Positions 32,608 through 41,886 are shown, counted from the first letter of the stretch. The stretch: 64,000 bases of DNA from Bacteroidota bacterium (GCA_023251535.1 JAHEYP010000009.1:36009-100008); one strand, 5' to 3'. Translations and numbers: made by a program. The notes: generated by a model from the sequence alone, not told the origin.

Positions 32608-35184
32608 ATGACTGTGAAGAGAAAGCCATTTACTGGGCTTATGCTGATTATGTTGATGTTGACATTTGTGAATAGCTATTCACAATCGTCGATAAAACTA
32701 ATGGCCTATAATCTGTTGAATTATCCAAGCGGTTCAAATTTTGTTACAGATACCACAACCAGAAATCCTGCTTATAGAACAATTATTGCGGCGGCCCAAC
32801 CCGATATTCTTGTTACTGAAGAGATGAACAATCAAGCCGGGGTTAATATTTTTTTAAATAGTGTAATGAATGTTAACAACGTCTCGTATTCGGCAGGGGT
32901 TTTTAATGATGGTCCGGATACCGACAATTCAATCTTTTTTAAAACATCATTGTTTTCATTTATTTCGAATACACCTATTCATACTGCATTAAGAGATATT
33001 ACCGAATTCAAGTTAATATATCTTGCTACAGGAGATACACTTCGGATTTATGCAGTGCATTTAAAAGCGAGCTCAGGTTCTCCTAACGATACACAAAGAG
33101 CATCAGAGGTTGATAGCCTAAGAAAAGTTACGAATGCTTTACCTGCAGGATCGAAGTTTTTCGTTGTGGGCGACTTCAATTTTTATTCCAGTGCTGAACC
33201 AGCATATGTAAAACTATTACAAGTGACTGCGGGCAAAGAGGGACAATTTTATGATCCTATTGTTGGCATGACCGGTGTTTGGAATAGCAGTACTTATTCT
33301 CAATACCATACTCAATCTCCCCGAGTTAGAGCCTTTGGCGGAGGATCAACAGGAGGGATGGACGATCGATTCGATTTGATACTATATTCGAAAGCAGTAA
33401 ACGACGGCACAGGAATAGCCTATTTATCGAATTCAATGACAGCCTTCGGGAATGATGGGAACCATTATAACGATTCCATTAATCATATGCCGAATGCGGC
33501 AGTGAGCCAGGCTGTTGCCGAAGCTTTGCATGCTGGTTCTGATCACTTACCCGTTTTCGCAACGTTTACATTCCCTAATACGTCAACCGATTTAGGAGCA
33601 ACGGCCTTCATTGCACCAACGGTTTCTCCATGCTCCACAACAAATAAAACACTTACCGTGCGAATAAAGAATTATGCTGTAGCATCGCATAATTTCTCTG
33701 GTAATCCTGCTACAGTTACGCTGAATGTGTCTGCTCCTTCAGGAAGTATTCAAGCAATTTCTCAAACTGTTAATAGCGGAATATTAACTCAAAATGCAAC
33801 GATAGATGTAGTGATGACTTCTACATTTAATTTTAATCAGTCGGGAACCTATACTTTCAATGCGTTCACTACAGTGGCAGGTGATATTAATAATTCCAAT
33901 AATGCCATGTCTTCGGCTACGCTTGCCGTTAGTCAAGGATTTGTGGCAAGTATTTCTCCTTCGGGATCAGTGGCTCTTTGCAGTGGCTCTACTCAGCAAT
34001 TAACAGCAACTGCAGGAGCATCATACTTATGGTCTCAAGGAAGCACAACACAATCGATTACCGTGAATACAGCAGGAGGTTATTCAGTTACCGTAACCGA
34101 TGCTAACGGATGTAGTTCAACTGCAGGGCCTGTGGTAGTGACAATAATAAATTCAACATCCTCCGGAATTGTATTCCAAGAAAATATGGGTAGTGTCGCT
34201 GGAACAACCGCTATCGCTTTGCATGAAACGAACAACGGATTTCAAAATACTTCGCTGACGATGTCTGGAACTGGTGACGTTAGAATTACCAACGTATCGT
34301 CAGGGTACAGCGGGGCCAGTGCAAATGCCAATGTGTTTTTAACAAATACAGTTGGCAGGAATTTTATTATTTCAGGAATCAATACTGTTGGTAAAAATAG
34401 CCTTCAATTATCTTTCGGATTATTTAGAAGTGATATCACAAATAACGGGTCAGGATTACAAGTGCAGTACAGTACCGACGGAATTAATTATACCAATTTA
34501 ACAATGCCGGTGATTAATAACTCGTCGGCATGGAATTACATCACTGTTAGCGGAACAATACCGGCAACCACAAATTTGCGACTACAGTGGAAACAAAACG
34601 CTACCGTTTGTCAATATAGGATAGACGATATTGTATTGAATTATTCTACTGTACCAACTATTACGGCAAGCGGCGCTACAACTTTTTGCACGGGGGATTC
34701 GGTAACACTAACGGCGAGCAGCGGAACCAACTATCTATGGAGCAACGGAGCAACAACACAAAGTATCGTTGTAAAAACATCAGGAAGTTATTCGGTATTG
34801 GTAGATTGTACTCCAAGTGCAGCACAAACGGTTGTGGTTAATAATTGTGGTTTTATAGCACTGAATCTTAAATTATACATTCAAGGATTTTATCTTGGAA
34901 GCGGAATGATGCAACCGGTGGCATATAATAACGGATTAACTACCGACCCAACTGTATGTGATTATATCACCGTAGAATTACATCAATCGGTAAGTCCATA
35001 TACTTTAGTAACAAGTGTGTCGGCCACGTTAAAAACTAACGGAGATGCAATAGCAAATATTCCGACAACGGTACCGGCGGGAAATTACTATATCGTCATC
35101 AAACACAGGAATTCTATAGAGGTGTGGAGCAAACTTCCGGTTACATTTGGCTCATCAACAGTCAACTATGACTTTTCTCAATGA
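32608..35184 (+). CDS. Secreted endonuclease/exonuclease/phosphatase-like multidomain protein
   Basis: 858 residues with a signal peptide (GLMLIMLMLTFVNSYS, then QSSIKLMAYN). The first 320 residues are an EEP-fold domain: LMAYNLLNYPS, EEMNNQ with the metal-binding glutamate, YAVHLKASSG, FFVVGDFNFY and GSDHLPVFATF with the catalytic aspartate-histidine pair. Nuclease, sphingomyelinase or phosphatase activity is possible. A CARDB-like beta domain follows (about 325-445), then two short CxGSxxxLTAxxGxxYLWSxGxTTQSI modules (about 450-515 and 690-750) around another beta domain. The last 100 residues (LNLKLYIQGFYLGSG to FDFSQ) are a domain I have seen at the ends of secreted Bacteroidota proteins, not the standard T9SS type A domain. 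Confidence 0.78.
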   Translation: MTVKRKPFTGLMLIMLMLTFVNSYSQSSIKLMAYNLLNYPSGSNFVTDTTTRNPAYRTIIAAAQPDILVTEEMNNQAGVNIFLNSVMNVNNVSYSAGVFNDGPDTDNSIFFKTSLFSFISNTPIHTALRDITEFKLIYLATGDTLRIYAVHLKASSGSPNDTQRASEVDSLRKVTNALPAGSKFFVVGDFNFYSSAEPAYVKLLQVTAGKEGQFYDPIVGMTGVWNSSTYSQYHTQSPRVRAFGGGSTGGMDDRFDLILYSKAVNDGTGIAYLSNSMTAFGNDGNHYNDSINHMPNAAVSQAVAEALHAGSDHLPVFATFTFPNTSTDLGATAFIAPTVSPCSTTNKTLTVRIKNYAVASHNFSGNPATVTLNVSAPSGSIQAISQTVNSGILTQNATIDVVMTSTFNFNQSGTYTFNAFTTVAGDINNSNNAMSSATLAVSQGFVASISPSGSVALCSGSTQQLTATAGASYLWSQGSTTQSITVNTAGGYSVTVTDANGCSSTAGPVVVTIINSTSSGIVFQENMGSVAGTTAIALHETNNGFQNTSLTMSGTGDVRITNVSSGYSGASANANVFLTNTVGRNFIISGINTVGKNSLQLSFGLFRSDITNNGSGLQVQYSTDGINYTNLTMPVINNSSAWNYITVSGTIPATTNLRLQWKQNATVCQYRIDDIVLNYSTVPTITASGATTFCTGDSVTLTASSGTNYLWSNGATTQSIVVKTSGSYSVLVDCTPSAAQTVVVNNCGFIALNLKLYIQGFYLGSGMMQPVAYNNGLTTDPTVCDYITVELHQSVSPYTLVTSVSATLKTNGDAIANIPTTVPAGNYYIVIKHRNSIEVWSKLPVTFGSSTVNYDFSQ

Positions 35185-35310
35185 TATAACGGGTAAAATC
35201 GATCGAAAAACACAATAGAAACAGGCGAAGTAGTTGGCAAAAGCATAAAAACTAAATAATTTCACCAATTCAAATAGGGGAAACCAATAACCAATATTAA
35301 AAACAGTACT

Positions 35311-35697
35311 ATGCAAATTATCAATCGCGATTTATTAGTCATTACACCAAAGCAAGCGTGTGTAGACTGGGCCAACGCATTAGGGGAGGAATTCGAATTA
35401 CAAATGGAAGATATGAGCGGACACGATGCTGCATCAACATTTTTAATTCCGGAATTTGAAGATGAAGAAGAAGCGCTTGAGTGGATGGAAGAGGGTGCAG
35501 AAGGCTGGTTCTCATTATTATTGATGGAATGGACCGACGATAGAACAAAGTGGCCGGAAGATTTGGGCTGGGAAAACCTGAATAACTTCTTCCATGTAAA
35601 TTACCAATCAATGGTAATGGATTTAGTGAACGAACCAATCGAAAAGGACTCAGATGAGGATTACGACGATGATAGTATCGACCCTGAATTAAACTAA
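35311..35697 (+). CDS. Small acidic protein of unknown function
   Basis: 128 residues, very rich in Asp and Glu, ending in a run of aspartates (EDYDDDSIDPELN). It opens MQIINRDLLVITPKQACVDW and contains EFEDEEEALEWMEEGAEGWF. There is no signal peptide or membrane segment, so it is cytoplasmic. The regular sequence, its own start ATG and the strong terminator right after it support a real gene. I do not recognise a named family; proteins with this opening occur in Bacteroidota as conserved hypotheticals, as far as I recall. Confidence 0.75.
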   Translation: MQIINRDLLVITPKQACVDWANALGEEFELQMEDMSGHDAASTFLIPEFEDEEEALEWMEEGAEGWFSLLLMEWTDDRTKWPEDLGWENLNNFFHVNYQSMVMDLVNEPIEKDSDEDYDDDSIDPELN

Positions 35698-35707
35698 TGG
35701 AAAATAA

Positions 35708-35737
35708 AAATCCCCGAATAACATCGGGGATTTTTTT
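35708..35737 (+). terminator. Terminator of the acidic protein gene
   Basis: Stem AAATCCCCGA with TCGGGGATTT around ATAACA, then T7. Eleven bases after the stop codon. Confidence 0.9.
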
Positions 35738-35901
35738 ATGAAAAGTATAGTTGGTACGAACTTATACAGTAGAAAAAAAGAAAAGGGGGGTTAGAAAATT
35801 GGTTTGTACGGTAACGAACAGTGCTTTTTAGCAATTAAAGAGGGAATTGGGGTGAATTCGCCCTTTAGAATACAAAGGACACACAAATTTTTGAGAAAAA
35901 A

Positions 35902-36008
35902 ACGGGTATTTTTCCCGGTATAAGGGGGGTATTTTCCCCGGTATGCAAAAGGGGGTGTTTTTCCCGGTATTAGGGGGGTGTTTTTCACGGGGCTAAAAAT
36001 ACGGGTTG
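35902..36008 (+). repeat. G-rich tandem repeats, probable operator array
   Basis: Four copies of a unit close to GGGGGGTnTTTTTCCCGGTA, plus a weak fifth, with the T after the G run at 35907, 35930, 35956, 35979 and 36006 (spacings 23, 26, 23, 27). Each unit has a G run, a T run and a CCCGG, so it is partly self-complementary. The array ends where the promoter of the next gene begins, so it looks like repeated binding sites for a regulator. Two runs of six Gs could also favour unusual DNA structure. Confidence 0.65.
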
Positions 36009-36036
36009 ATTTTTGCAGAGGAATACATTTACTTTG
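36006..36036 (+). promoter_or_regulatory. Possible promoter of the signalling cluster
   Basis: TTG (36006-36008), 21 bp, then TACTTTG (36030-36036), one base short of TAnnTTTG. An overlapping TACATTTA at 36024 is a second choice. The ATG follows at 36070. Confidence 0.4.
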
Positions 36037-36069
36037 ACCCAGGCAAAAAGTCCTCAATCATAAACATTT

Positions 36070-36801
36070 ATGGCATATCCAATACCACAAGTAGACATTG
36101 ATCTAATGTTAGCTGATCGTGAAATTCATATGAGTATCCCCGATCCCGATACAAACGCAAACATAATATTGTTTAACTCGACTAGAATCAGAGTTGAAGA
36201 ACTGGTAAGCTACTTCTATTTGAATAATGATAACAGATTGACAGGAATTCGCTTTTGGCCAGGGATTATGGATTATTCCCTTGTTTTCCCAATCATTTCA
36301 GTTTCTACTTCTGCGGCAAACGCTACTGGCTTTTGCCTTTTAGAAGAGAATTCTTATGTGGATCCAAGTAAGGATTTCTCAAAAGTGGTTTCCCGACCAC
36401 TAGCCATGAGATGTTTCGGGGAATACAAGTCAAATGTTCTTATTGACGGACAATCACAAGGAACCATGGTAGCAATCGATTCAAGATTCTTCGATTGGCA
36501 AGACTTTATTGACCTTTTCGTGGCGAATATCCCGGGATTTGATGAAAAGAACCCTACAACTTTTAGTGGCTATACTCTAAAAATTGAACAAGGTTATATC
36601 GGCGCAGGACTTTGTGAAAAGTTCTTCAGCCAATATGGTATTGGAACTAATAATACCGATTATATTGGGTATTCGGTAATGCTTAGCTTGTTTGATCCTG
36701 CAGGAGTTCAATTGGTTAATCCTAATCTGTTGTTCGAATCAGGTGTTTATACAGAGAGATATTTAGAGGGAGCAAAACCTTGTCCGACTTTGTGTAATTA
36801 A
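36070..36801 (+). CDS. Protein of unknown function heading a signalling cluster
   Basis: 243 residues, no signal peptide or membrane helix, opening MAYPIPQVDIDLMLADREIH. Mixed alpha/beta composition, with several cysteines near the end (GAKPCPTLCN). I do not recognise the family. The sequence is not repetitive. It is preceded by the G-rich repeat array and followed by a membrane protein, a NarL-type kinase and a response regulator, all in the same direction. It may therefore be the regulated output or a sensor partner of that system, which is inference from position only. Confidence 0.7.
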   Translation: MAYPIPQVDIDLMLADREIHMSIPDPDTNANIILFNSTRIRVEELVSYFYLNNDNRLTGIRFWPGIMDYSLVFPIISVSTSAANATGFCLLEENSYVDPSKDFSKVVSRPLAMRCFGEYKSNVLIDGQSQGTMVAIDSRFFDWQDFIDLFVANIPGFDEKNPTTFSGYTLKIEQGYIGAGLCEKFFSQYGIGTNNTDYIGYSVMLSLFDPAGVQLVNPNLLFESGVYTERYLEGAKPCPTLCN

Positions 36802-36823
36802 ATACTGCAAGTGGGTATATTTG
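36789..36823 (+). promoter_or_regulatory. Bacteroidota promoter of the membrane protein-kinase-regulator genes
   Basis: TTTG (36789-36792), 23-bp spacer, TATATTTG (36816-36823, exact TAnnTTTG), then the ATG at 36844. The -33 element lies within the end of the previous gene. It also covers the GTG at 36811, excluding that start. Confidence 0.65.
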
Positions 36824-36843
36824 CCGCGCACGTACCGGCCAAC

Positions 36844-37500
36844 ATGACACTTACAGATATTTATTTCAACTATTCAGGATATATTGAGGTCGGCCTAGTT
36901 TCATCATTGATTCTTCTTTATAGAAGGAAATTTAACAGGCAAGAATGGGATTTGATTATTTGGTTTACTATAAGTGCAATTACCATGATTGTAGCTTATA
37001 CGCTCCAAGCAAATCACATGTACAATGGTTGGTGGTATAATATTGCCAATTTCTTCCAATATGGGTTTCCAGGATATTTTTATTATAAGAACATAATTGA
37101 TTTAAGCGTTAAAAAAAGAATTGTACTATCATTCAGCGCAGCTGCTGTCTTTTCCATTATTCGTTTATCAATAGTTGGATTGACGTTACCTGATAAATAT
37201 TGCATTATTATTTGGGTGTTCTTAGATAGCATGTTTGCATTTATCTATTTAAAACAATTGTTCGAAAACATCGAAGTGAATCCGTTTCATATTCTTCCGT
37301 TTTGGTTTTGTGCACCGGCTATGCTCGATGCTATGTGCATGATTCCGAGCTATGCAATATTTAACGTATCAAAATCATACACTCTGTTAACTACTCTCGA
37401 TTCAATCCTTCAATTTACCTTTTCATTATGGCATTTTCTCTTTGCTTATGGTATCATTTATACACAATGGCATAAAAGAAAGGCTTTAAAAACCATTTAA
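36844..37500 (+). CDS. Multi-pass membrane protein of unknown function
   Basis: From the ATG at 36844 it has 218 residues and about six or seven hydrophobic helices (for example VGLVSSLILLYRR, LIIWFTISAITMIVAYTL, IVLSFSAAAVFSIIRLSIV, WVFLDSMFAFIYL and a final helix near FSLWHFLFAYGIIY). No known transporter motif. The 15-bp gap to the kinase gene suggests it may be the membrane sensing part of the two-component system. That role is inference. Confidence 0.7.
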   Translation: MTLTDIYFNYSGYIEVGLVSSLILLYRRKFNRQEWDLIIWFTISAITMIVAYTLQANHMYNGWWYNIANFFQYGFPGYFYYKNIIDLSVKKRIVLSFSAAAVFSIIRLSIVGLTLPDKYCIIIWVFLDSMFAFIYLKQLFENIEVNPFHILPFWFCAPAMLDAMCMIPSYAIFNVSKSYTLLTTLDSILQFTFSLWHFLFAYGIIYTQWHKRKALKTI

Positions 37501-37515
37501 TAATTATACGAAAAA

Positions 37516-38298
37516 ATGGATTTTGATTTAGAATTATCGCTCATAGTTATCGCTATATTCATCCTTATAGTTGTGCTACTTATGCTCAACTTGATGCTCA
37601 CTGGTCGTAACCGGAAAATAAGGCATGACAGTGAAATCTTGCAGTTAAATGCTCGTCTTGATAGCGAGGTTTCTATTGCAAAAATGGAAGTAGCCGAAAG
37701 CACCATGAACGAACTCGGCCGCGATTTGCACGATGATGTTGGCCAGCAATTGGTCTTTACGATTATGCAAATGAACGCGCTCGACAAGAAACTAAACGAG
37801 AACGAAAAAGGCGCATTGTTGGAAGCACGAAACTCTGTGCAAGCGGCGTTGAATTCAATTAGAAATCTTTCGAAGAACCTCAATAAAGAGTATATTTCTT
37901 TAACTGGGTTTAAAGAGGGCGCTACCCGCTTATTCGAAAAGCTTTCTATGACCGGAACAATGGCTCTTCGTATAGATATTCCTGAGCAATTGAAATTCAA
38001 GTCGCCATCAAATGAAATATTCTTATATCGTATAATTCAGGAGTGCGTAAGCAATACCATAAAGTACGCTGGAGCTTCAACTATATTTCTAACTGTTAAG
38101 GTAATTGACGATATTGTAACAGTGATATATGAGGACGATGGGCAAGGAATATCTAATTTGGATTCTTCTGGCAATGCCATTTCCGGCATTGGGATAAATA
38201 ATATGAAAAAGAGGGCCGAATTAATGAAAGGGGATATTTCTATTGGAAATCGTGAACCTCACGGAATAAAAGTATCTTTGACTTTTCCAGATAAATAG
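37516..38298 (+). CDS. NarL-system histidine kinase (HisKA_3 type)
   Basis: 260 residues. A single N-terminal membrane helix (LSLIVIAIFILIVVLLMLNLML) is followed by a short coiled coil. Next comes the dimerisation and phospho-acceptor motif ELGRDLHDDVGQQLVFTIMQ with H72. The ATP-binding domain has N-box ECVSNTIKYAGAS, G1 DDGQGISNL and G2 GIGINNMKKRAELMKGD. It has no periplasmic sensor domain, so the signal probably comes through a partner, plausibly the membrane protein gene just upstream. Its regulator follows 5 bp downstream. Confidence 0.9.
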   Translation: MDFDLELSLIVIAIFILIVVLLMLNLMLTGRNRKIRHDSEILQLNARLDSEVSIAKMEVAESTMNELGRDLHDDVGQQLVFTIMQMNALDKKLNENEKGALLEARNSVQAALNSIRNLSKNLNKEYISLTGFKEGATRLFEKLSMTGTMALRIDIPEQLKFKSPSNEIFLYRIIQECVSNTIKYAGASTIFLTVKVIDDIVTVIYEDDGQGISNLDSSGNAISGIGINNMKKRAELMKGDISIGNREPHGIKVSLTFPDK

Positions 38299-38303
38299 GA
38301 GTT

Positions 38304-38990
38304 ATGAAGATAAAAGTAGCGATTGTTGACGATCATCACTTGGTGCGGAAGGGATTAAGGTTATTACTGGATAACCTTAACGATTTTGAAATTTTATTCG
38401 AAGCCTCAAATGGAGAGGAGTTTTTCAGTATACTTAATAAGCAAGAAGTACTTCCCGAGATTGTTTTAATCGACGTAAATATGCCCGTAATGAACGGAGT
38501 GCAAACTACTCGATTGTTAGAGGAAAAGGATTGTAGAATTCGAAAAGTAGCTTTGTCGGTTAATACCGATCTAGAAACGGTTAGAAATATGATTAAAGCT
38601 GGAGCTTGCGCTTATTTATTTAAAGATGCCAGCCCCGAGATCTTTCACCAGGTATTATTGAAAGTATACGAAGAAGGATTCTTTTATGACAAACACGTAA
38701 TTCAAAGCCTCGTGCCTGAACTGGGAGATCAAGCAAAATACAATAGCACGTATTCTCCGGAAGAGAAAAGCGAAGACTTGGAGTTGCTGAAACATCTGTC
38801 AGCACGTGAACTTACCTTTTTAAATTATTGTTGTTCCGAAATGACTTATAAGGAAATAGCCGACGAGATGGAAATAACGTCTCGCACAGTTGACGGTTAT
38901 CGCGAGTCATTATTTGCAAAGCTGAATATTAAATCGCGAATCGGTTTAGTGATTTTTGCAATTAAAACCGGAGTGTATAAAATTCAATAG
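38304..38990 (+). CDS. NarL/FixJ-type response regulator
   Basis: 228 residues. The receiver domain shows D9-D10 in VAIVDDHHLVRKGL, the phospho-acceptor D57 in VLIDVNMPVMNG and K107-type lysine in YLFKDASPE. The C-terminal LuxR-type helix-turn-helix is LSARELTFLNYCCSEMTYKEIADEMEITSRTVDGYRESLFAKL. It is the partner of the kinase 5 bp upstream and should bind DNA as a dimer. The G-rich direct repeats in front of the cluster are a possible target, but this is untested. Confidence 0.93.
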   Translation: MKIKVAIVDDHHLVRKGLRLLLDNLNDFEILFEASNGEEFFSILNKQEVLPEIVLIDVNMPVMNGVQTTRLLEEKDCRIRKVALSVNTDLETVRNMIKAGACAYLFKDASPEIFHQVLLKVYEEGFFYDKHVIQSLVPELGDQAKYNSTYSPEEKSEDLELLKHLSARELTFLNYCCSEMTYKEIADEMEITSRTVDGYRESLFAKLNIKSRIGLVIFAIKTGVYKIQ

Positions 38991-39014
38991 CATTTACTTT
39001 TTTCCGACTAACTA

Positions 39015-40424
39015 TCATTGAAGTACGGCTTCCATTTTCGGCTGTGCTAAAACGTTAGTCGCACTAAAATATTTAGCCGGAAGTTCAATCGTAAAGGATG
39101 ATCCTTCTCCAGCGGAGCTATTAAGCCGAATAATACCTCCCATATCGGAGATTATTTTTTTAGCAACAGCTAACCCTATTCCCATCGTTTCTTTTTCATC
39201 TCGCCGTTGCAACGTTTGAAAAATTTCAAATACTTTTCTGTGATACCTTTCGTCAATTCCCGGACCGTTATCTCGAATGTTTAAACAGCAAGATTCATTA
39301 TTCGACGAAAAAGAAATGTCAATTCGTTTGTCGTCTTTATCGTTGTGCAAAATAGCATTGCTGATAATCTGATATAAAACTTTTTGAAGTTTATTGCTAC
39401 AAGCAATAGCATCAGGCATTCCTTTTTCAATATTGATAGTAACATCATCTTCAGGATGAATGTGCGATATTACTTGATGCAAAATCATCTCTAATGAATG
39501 CGATTCAACAATCTCATGAATCGTCTCCATTTTGGTGTAATTCAAGAGAGCATCCAATAAGTTATCCATTCGCGTTAGTCGACCTTTAATGGTTTCGAAA
39601 TAGGGCATTAATTCAGGATGACTTTCTTCTGTTTCTTCTTTGATTATACCCGACAAACTACCAACTGCTCGCAGCGGTGATCGTAAATCGTGAGAGGCAA
39701 TGGAAATAAATTTCTCGAGATCACGATTCTTGTTTTCTAATCGAACAGAGTATTCACGTAATGTAATATTCTTCTCTTCTAATTCGCGATTCTTTTTCTC
39801 TAATTCTAATTGATCATGCTCTAACTTTTGAGTAACAACATTTTTTCTGCTCTGTAAATATTTACTCAAGTTTGCTACAAGAAATACGGTAAGAGAAATG
39901 TTTACTATATAGTCTTCGTTGATTAACGCATCATCATTATTAAACATCTTGAAGGATGTCCAGTCAGTGTATTGTGAAATCAAAAACAAGTATGTCAGCT
40001 GACAAAGTATACCAATAGTGAAGTATCCACCTAAGCGCTTTCCTAACAACATATATGCATATATCACAATGGCTGTGTAATACATCGAGCCGCCGGTTCT
40101 GATTCCGCCGCAGTCGTATGCTACAGTATGTAACAATAAACAGGCGCTCACCAACATGATCACATAGGCACGTCGCAACTTCTCTACATTTCTGGCAGCA
40201 TAGAAGTTGGTTAGCATAATAGCAGCCAACGATAAAATGATATAGGGTAATATACCAGGGTTCTCAATGGTGATCATCATTTTCGAGAAAACGCCCATAC
40301 ATACTATAGAACCCGAAAAAGAGAAGATCTTAAATAAGGAATATTGTTGTTTGGATATTACATCAGTCGAGGGAATGCGTTCATAAACATTTTCTCCCGT
40401 TAATATCTTTAAATAGTTGTTCAT
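39015..40424 (-). CDS. Membrane-bound sensor histidine kinase
   Basis: From the ATG at 40422-40424 it has 469 residues. The frame extends to a GTG at 40535, but an AGAGAG sequence just before this ATG favours the shorter form. About six membrane helices come first, then a coiled coil of about 45 residues (KLEHDQLELEKKNRELEEKN). The HisKA motif is ASHDLRSPLRAVGSLSG with the phospho-accepting histidine. The ATPase domain has N-box LQKVLYQIISNAILHN, G1 IRDNGPGIDERYH, F-box and G2 TMGIGLAVAKKII. It has no receiver domain. It converges on the NarL-type system and its own partner is not next to it. Confidence 0.85.
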   Translation of the reverse strand: MNNYLKILTGENVYERIPSTDVISKQQYSLFKIFSFSGSIVCMGVFSKMMITIENPGILPYIILSLAAIMLTNFYAARNVEKLRRAYVIMLVSACLLLHTVAYDCGGIRTGGSMYYTAIVIYAYMLLGKRLGGYFTIGILCQLTYLFLISQYTDWTSFKMFNNDDALINEDYIVNISLTVFLVANLSKYLQSRKNVVTQKLEHDQLELEKKNRELEEKNITLREYSVRLENKNRDLEKFISIASHDLRSPLRAVGSLSGIIKEETEESHPELMPYFETIKGRLTRMDNLLDALLNYTKMETIHEIVESHSLEMILHQVISHIHPEDDVTINIEKGMPDAIACSNKLQKVLYQIISNAILHNDKDDKRIDISFSSNNESCCLNIRDNGPGIDERYHRKVFEIFQTLQRRDEKETMGIGLAVAKKIISDMGGIIRLNSSAGEGSSFTIELPAKYFSATNVLAQPKMEAVLQ

Positions 40425-40812
40425 ATACAGATTACTCTCTGCTGAACGAAGCACAACGTTTATATGTTCCTCGTTATATTGCCGAGGTGCGTAAAATGAA
40501 AGGCAATCTTCGAATAGGTCAAGTGCCAAGGTCACTCAGCAAAGGCCGACTTTCTAGCATTGGCCAAAGAGGATTGATGCAATAGAAATGCCAATGCCCT
40601 CCAAATAATCCCTTCCCGTTCATAATCACAGCGTTATAAATTGGATAATTTCATTAAAACACCTTCCTTTTCTAATAGGAACTCCATTTTTCAAACATTT
40701 GATTTTTCGTTTGAGCCAAAAAATGATACGTTTCGGTAAAATTTCAAGGCCTCATTCCCGAGTTCGTTGCAATTTTGATCCACTTTCTAAAATATTTTAA
40801 CCAACATTTTAA
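40425..40812. other. Intergenic region between divergent genes
   Basis: About 0.39 kb separating the sensor kinase (minus) from the cytochrome gene (plus). A short inverted repeat TCAAAC (40691-40696) with GTTTGA (40709-40714) and a TACGTTTC (40727-40734, one base from TAnnTTTG) precede the cytochrome gene. Nothing else recognised. Confidence 0.4.
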
Positions 40813-41775
40813 ATGAAAACAGTTCTGAAATGGACAGGAATTCTCCTGTTGTTACTCATTTTTGGCTTTAGCGCTTCTGTTGCAGTGCTAAAGAATCGTA
40901 CGTTCGACGCCCCATATCCTCAATTAAAAGCATCAACCGATTCTGCAATAATTGAACGAGGCAAAGCGATTGTATATGGACCGGCCCATTGCGCCCATTG
41001 CCATACCCCAGCATCGGAAATTGACCGAATTGATAAAGGAGACATCGTTCCTTTAGCCGGCGGACATATATTCGATATTCCTCCTGGAAAATTTTATACC
41101 CAAAATATTACCTCCGATAAAGAAACTGGAATCGGTAATCTACCCGATAGTACAATCGCTCGCTCTCTTCGATATGGCGTTGGTCACGATGGAAGAGCAC
41201 TGTTCGATTTCATGCCTTTCCATAATTTATCTGACGAGGATATGGTCGCCGTCCTTAGTTATTTAAGAAGTACTACTCCTGTTAAGAATAAAGTTCCCGA
41301 AACCGAAATTTCAACGTTGGGCTTAGTGTTAAAGGCCTTTCTTTTAAAACCAGTTGGTCCCGAAGGGGAAATCCCATCAAGTGTTAAGCCCGACTCAAGC
41401 ATCGCCTATGGAAAATACCTAGCAGAGTCGGTTGCAAACTGCAAAGGATGCCATACTAACCGCGATCTTAAGACAGGCGCCTATATAGGTCCTTTTTATG
41501 GTGGAGGATTTGTAATGCCATGCGAAAACACACCCGGCAAAGCAGTAGTAACTCGTAATATTACCGTTGATCCAGAACATGGTATGCTAGCATATATGAA
41601 TGAAGACGCGTTTATTAAGCGTTTCCGCGATGGAAAAAGAGTGCACGAATCAACAATGCCATGGGGGCCTTTCAGTAGAATGAGCGAAATGGAGTTGAAA
41701 GCCATTTACAGGTTCTTAAAAACAATTCCTCCAGTAAAAAATGACCCAGGTCCTGTTCTCGTTGATTTGAAATAA
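40813..41775 (+). CDS. Membrane-anchored di-haem cytochrome c
   Basis: 320 residues. One N-terminal hydrophobic helix (TGILLLLLIFGFSASVAVL) anchors or exports it. Two c-type haem sites are present: C60-A-H-C-H64 and C210-K-G-C-H214, each opening a cytochrome c domain. Candidate sixth ligands are M134 (DFMPFH) and a methionine in STMPWGPF. The paired-domain form resembles the cytochrome subunits of alcohol or gluconate dehydrogenases and related electron carriers. No dehydrogenase gene lies beside it, so its electron donor is unknown. A weak terminator follows. Confidence 0.88.
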   Translation: MKTVLKWTGILLLLLIFGFSASVAVLKNRTFDAPYPQLKASTDSAIIERGKAIVYGPAHCAHCHTPASEIDRIDKGDIVPLAGGHIFDIPPGKFYTQNITSDKETGIGNLPDSTIARSLRYGVGHDGRALFDFMPFHNLSDEDMVAVLSYLRSTTPVKNKVPETEISTLGLVLKAFLLKPVGPEGEIPSSVKPDSSIAYGKYLAESVANCKGCHTNRDLKTGAYIGPFYGGGFVMPCENTPGKAVVTRNITVDPEHGMLAYMNEDAFIKRFRDGKRVHESTMPWGPFSRMSEMELKAIYRFLKTIPPVKNDPGPVLVDLK

Positions 41776-41824
41776 TGAAGAATAGATAATCAACCACTTT
41801 TTAAAGAATCAATTGTTAGCAAAG

Positions 41825-41848
41825 GAGCAGAGGTAAGTACTTCTGCTC
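41825..41848 (+). terminator. Probable terminator of the cytochrome c gene
   Basis: GAGCAGA (41825-41831) pairs with TCTGCTC (41842-41848), followed by TTCTTGTTTT. Confidence 0.5.
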
Positions 41849-41886
41849 TTCTTGTTTTACCTATCATTGCAATCTACTTTTATTAT

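Larger units (their letters stand above)
35698..36069. other. Intergenic region with terminator and G-rich repeat array
   Basis: It holds the terminator at 35708-35737, an unremarkable stretch to about 35900, the G-rich tandem repeats at 35902-36008 and a promoter in front of the signalling cluster. Confidence 0.7.
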
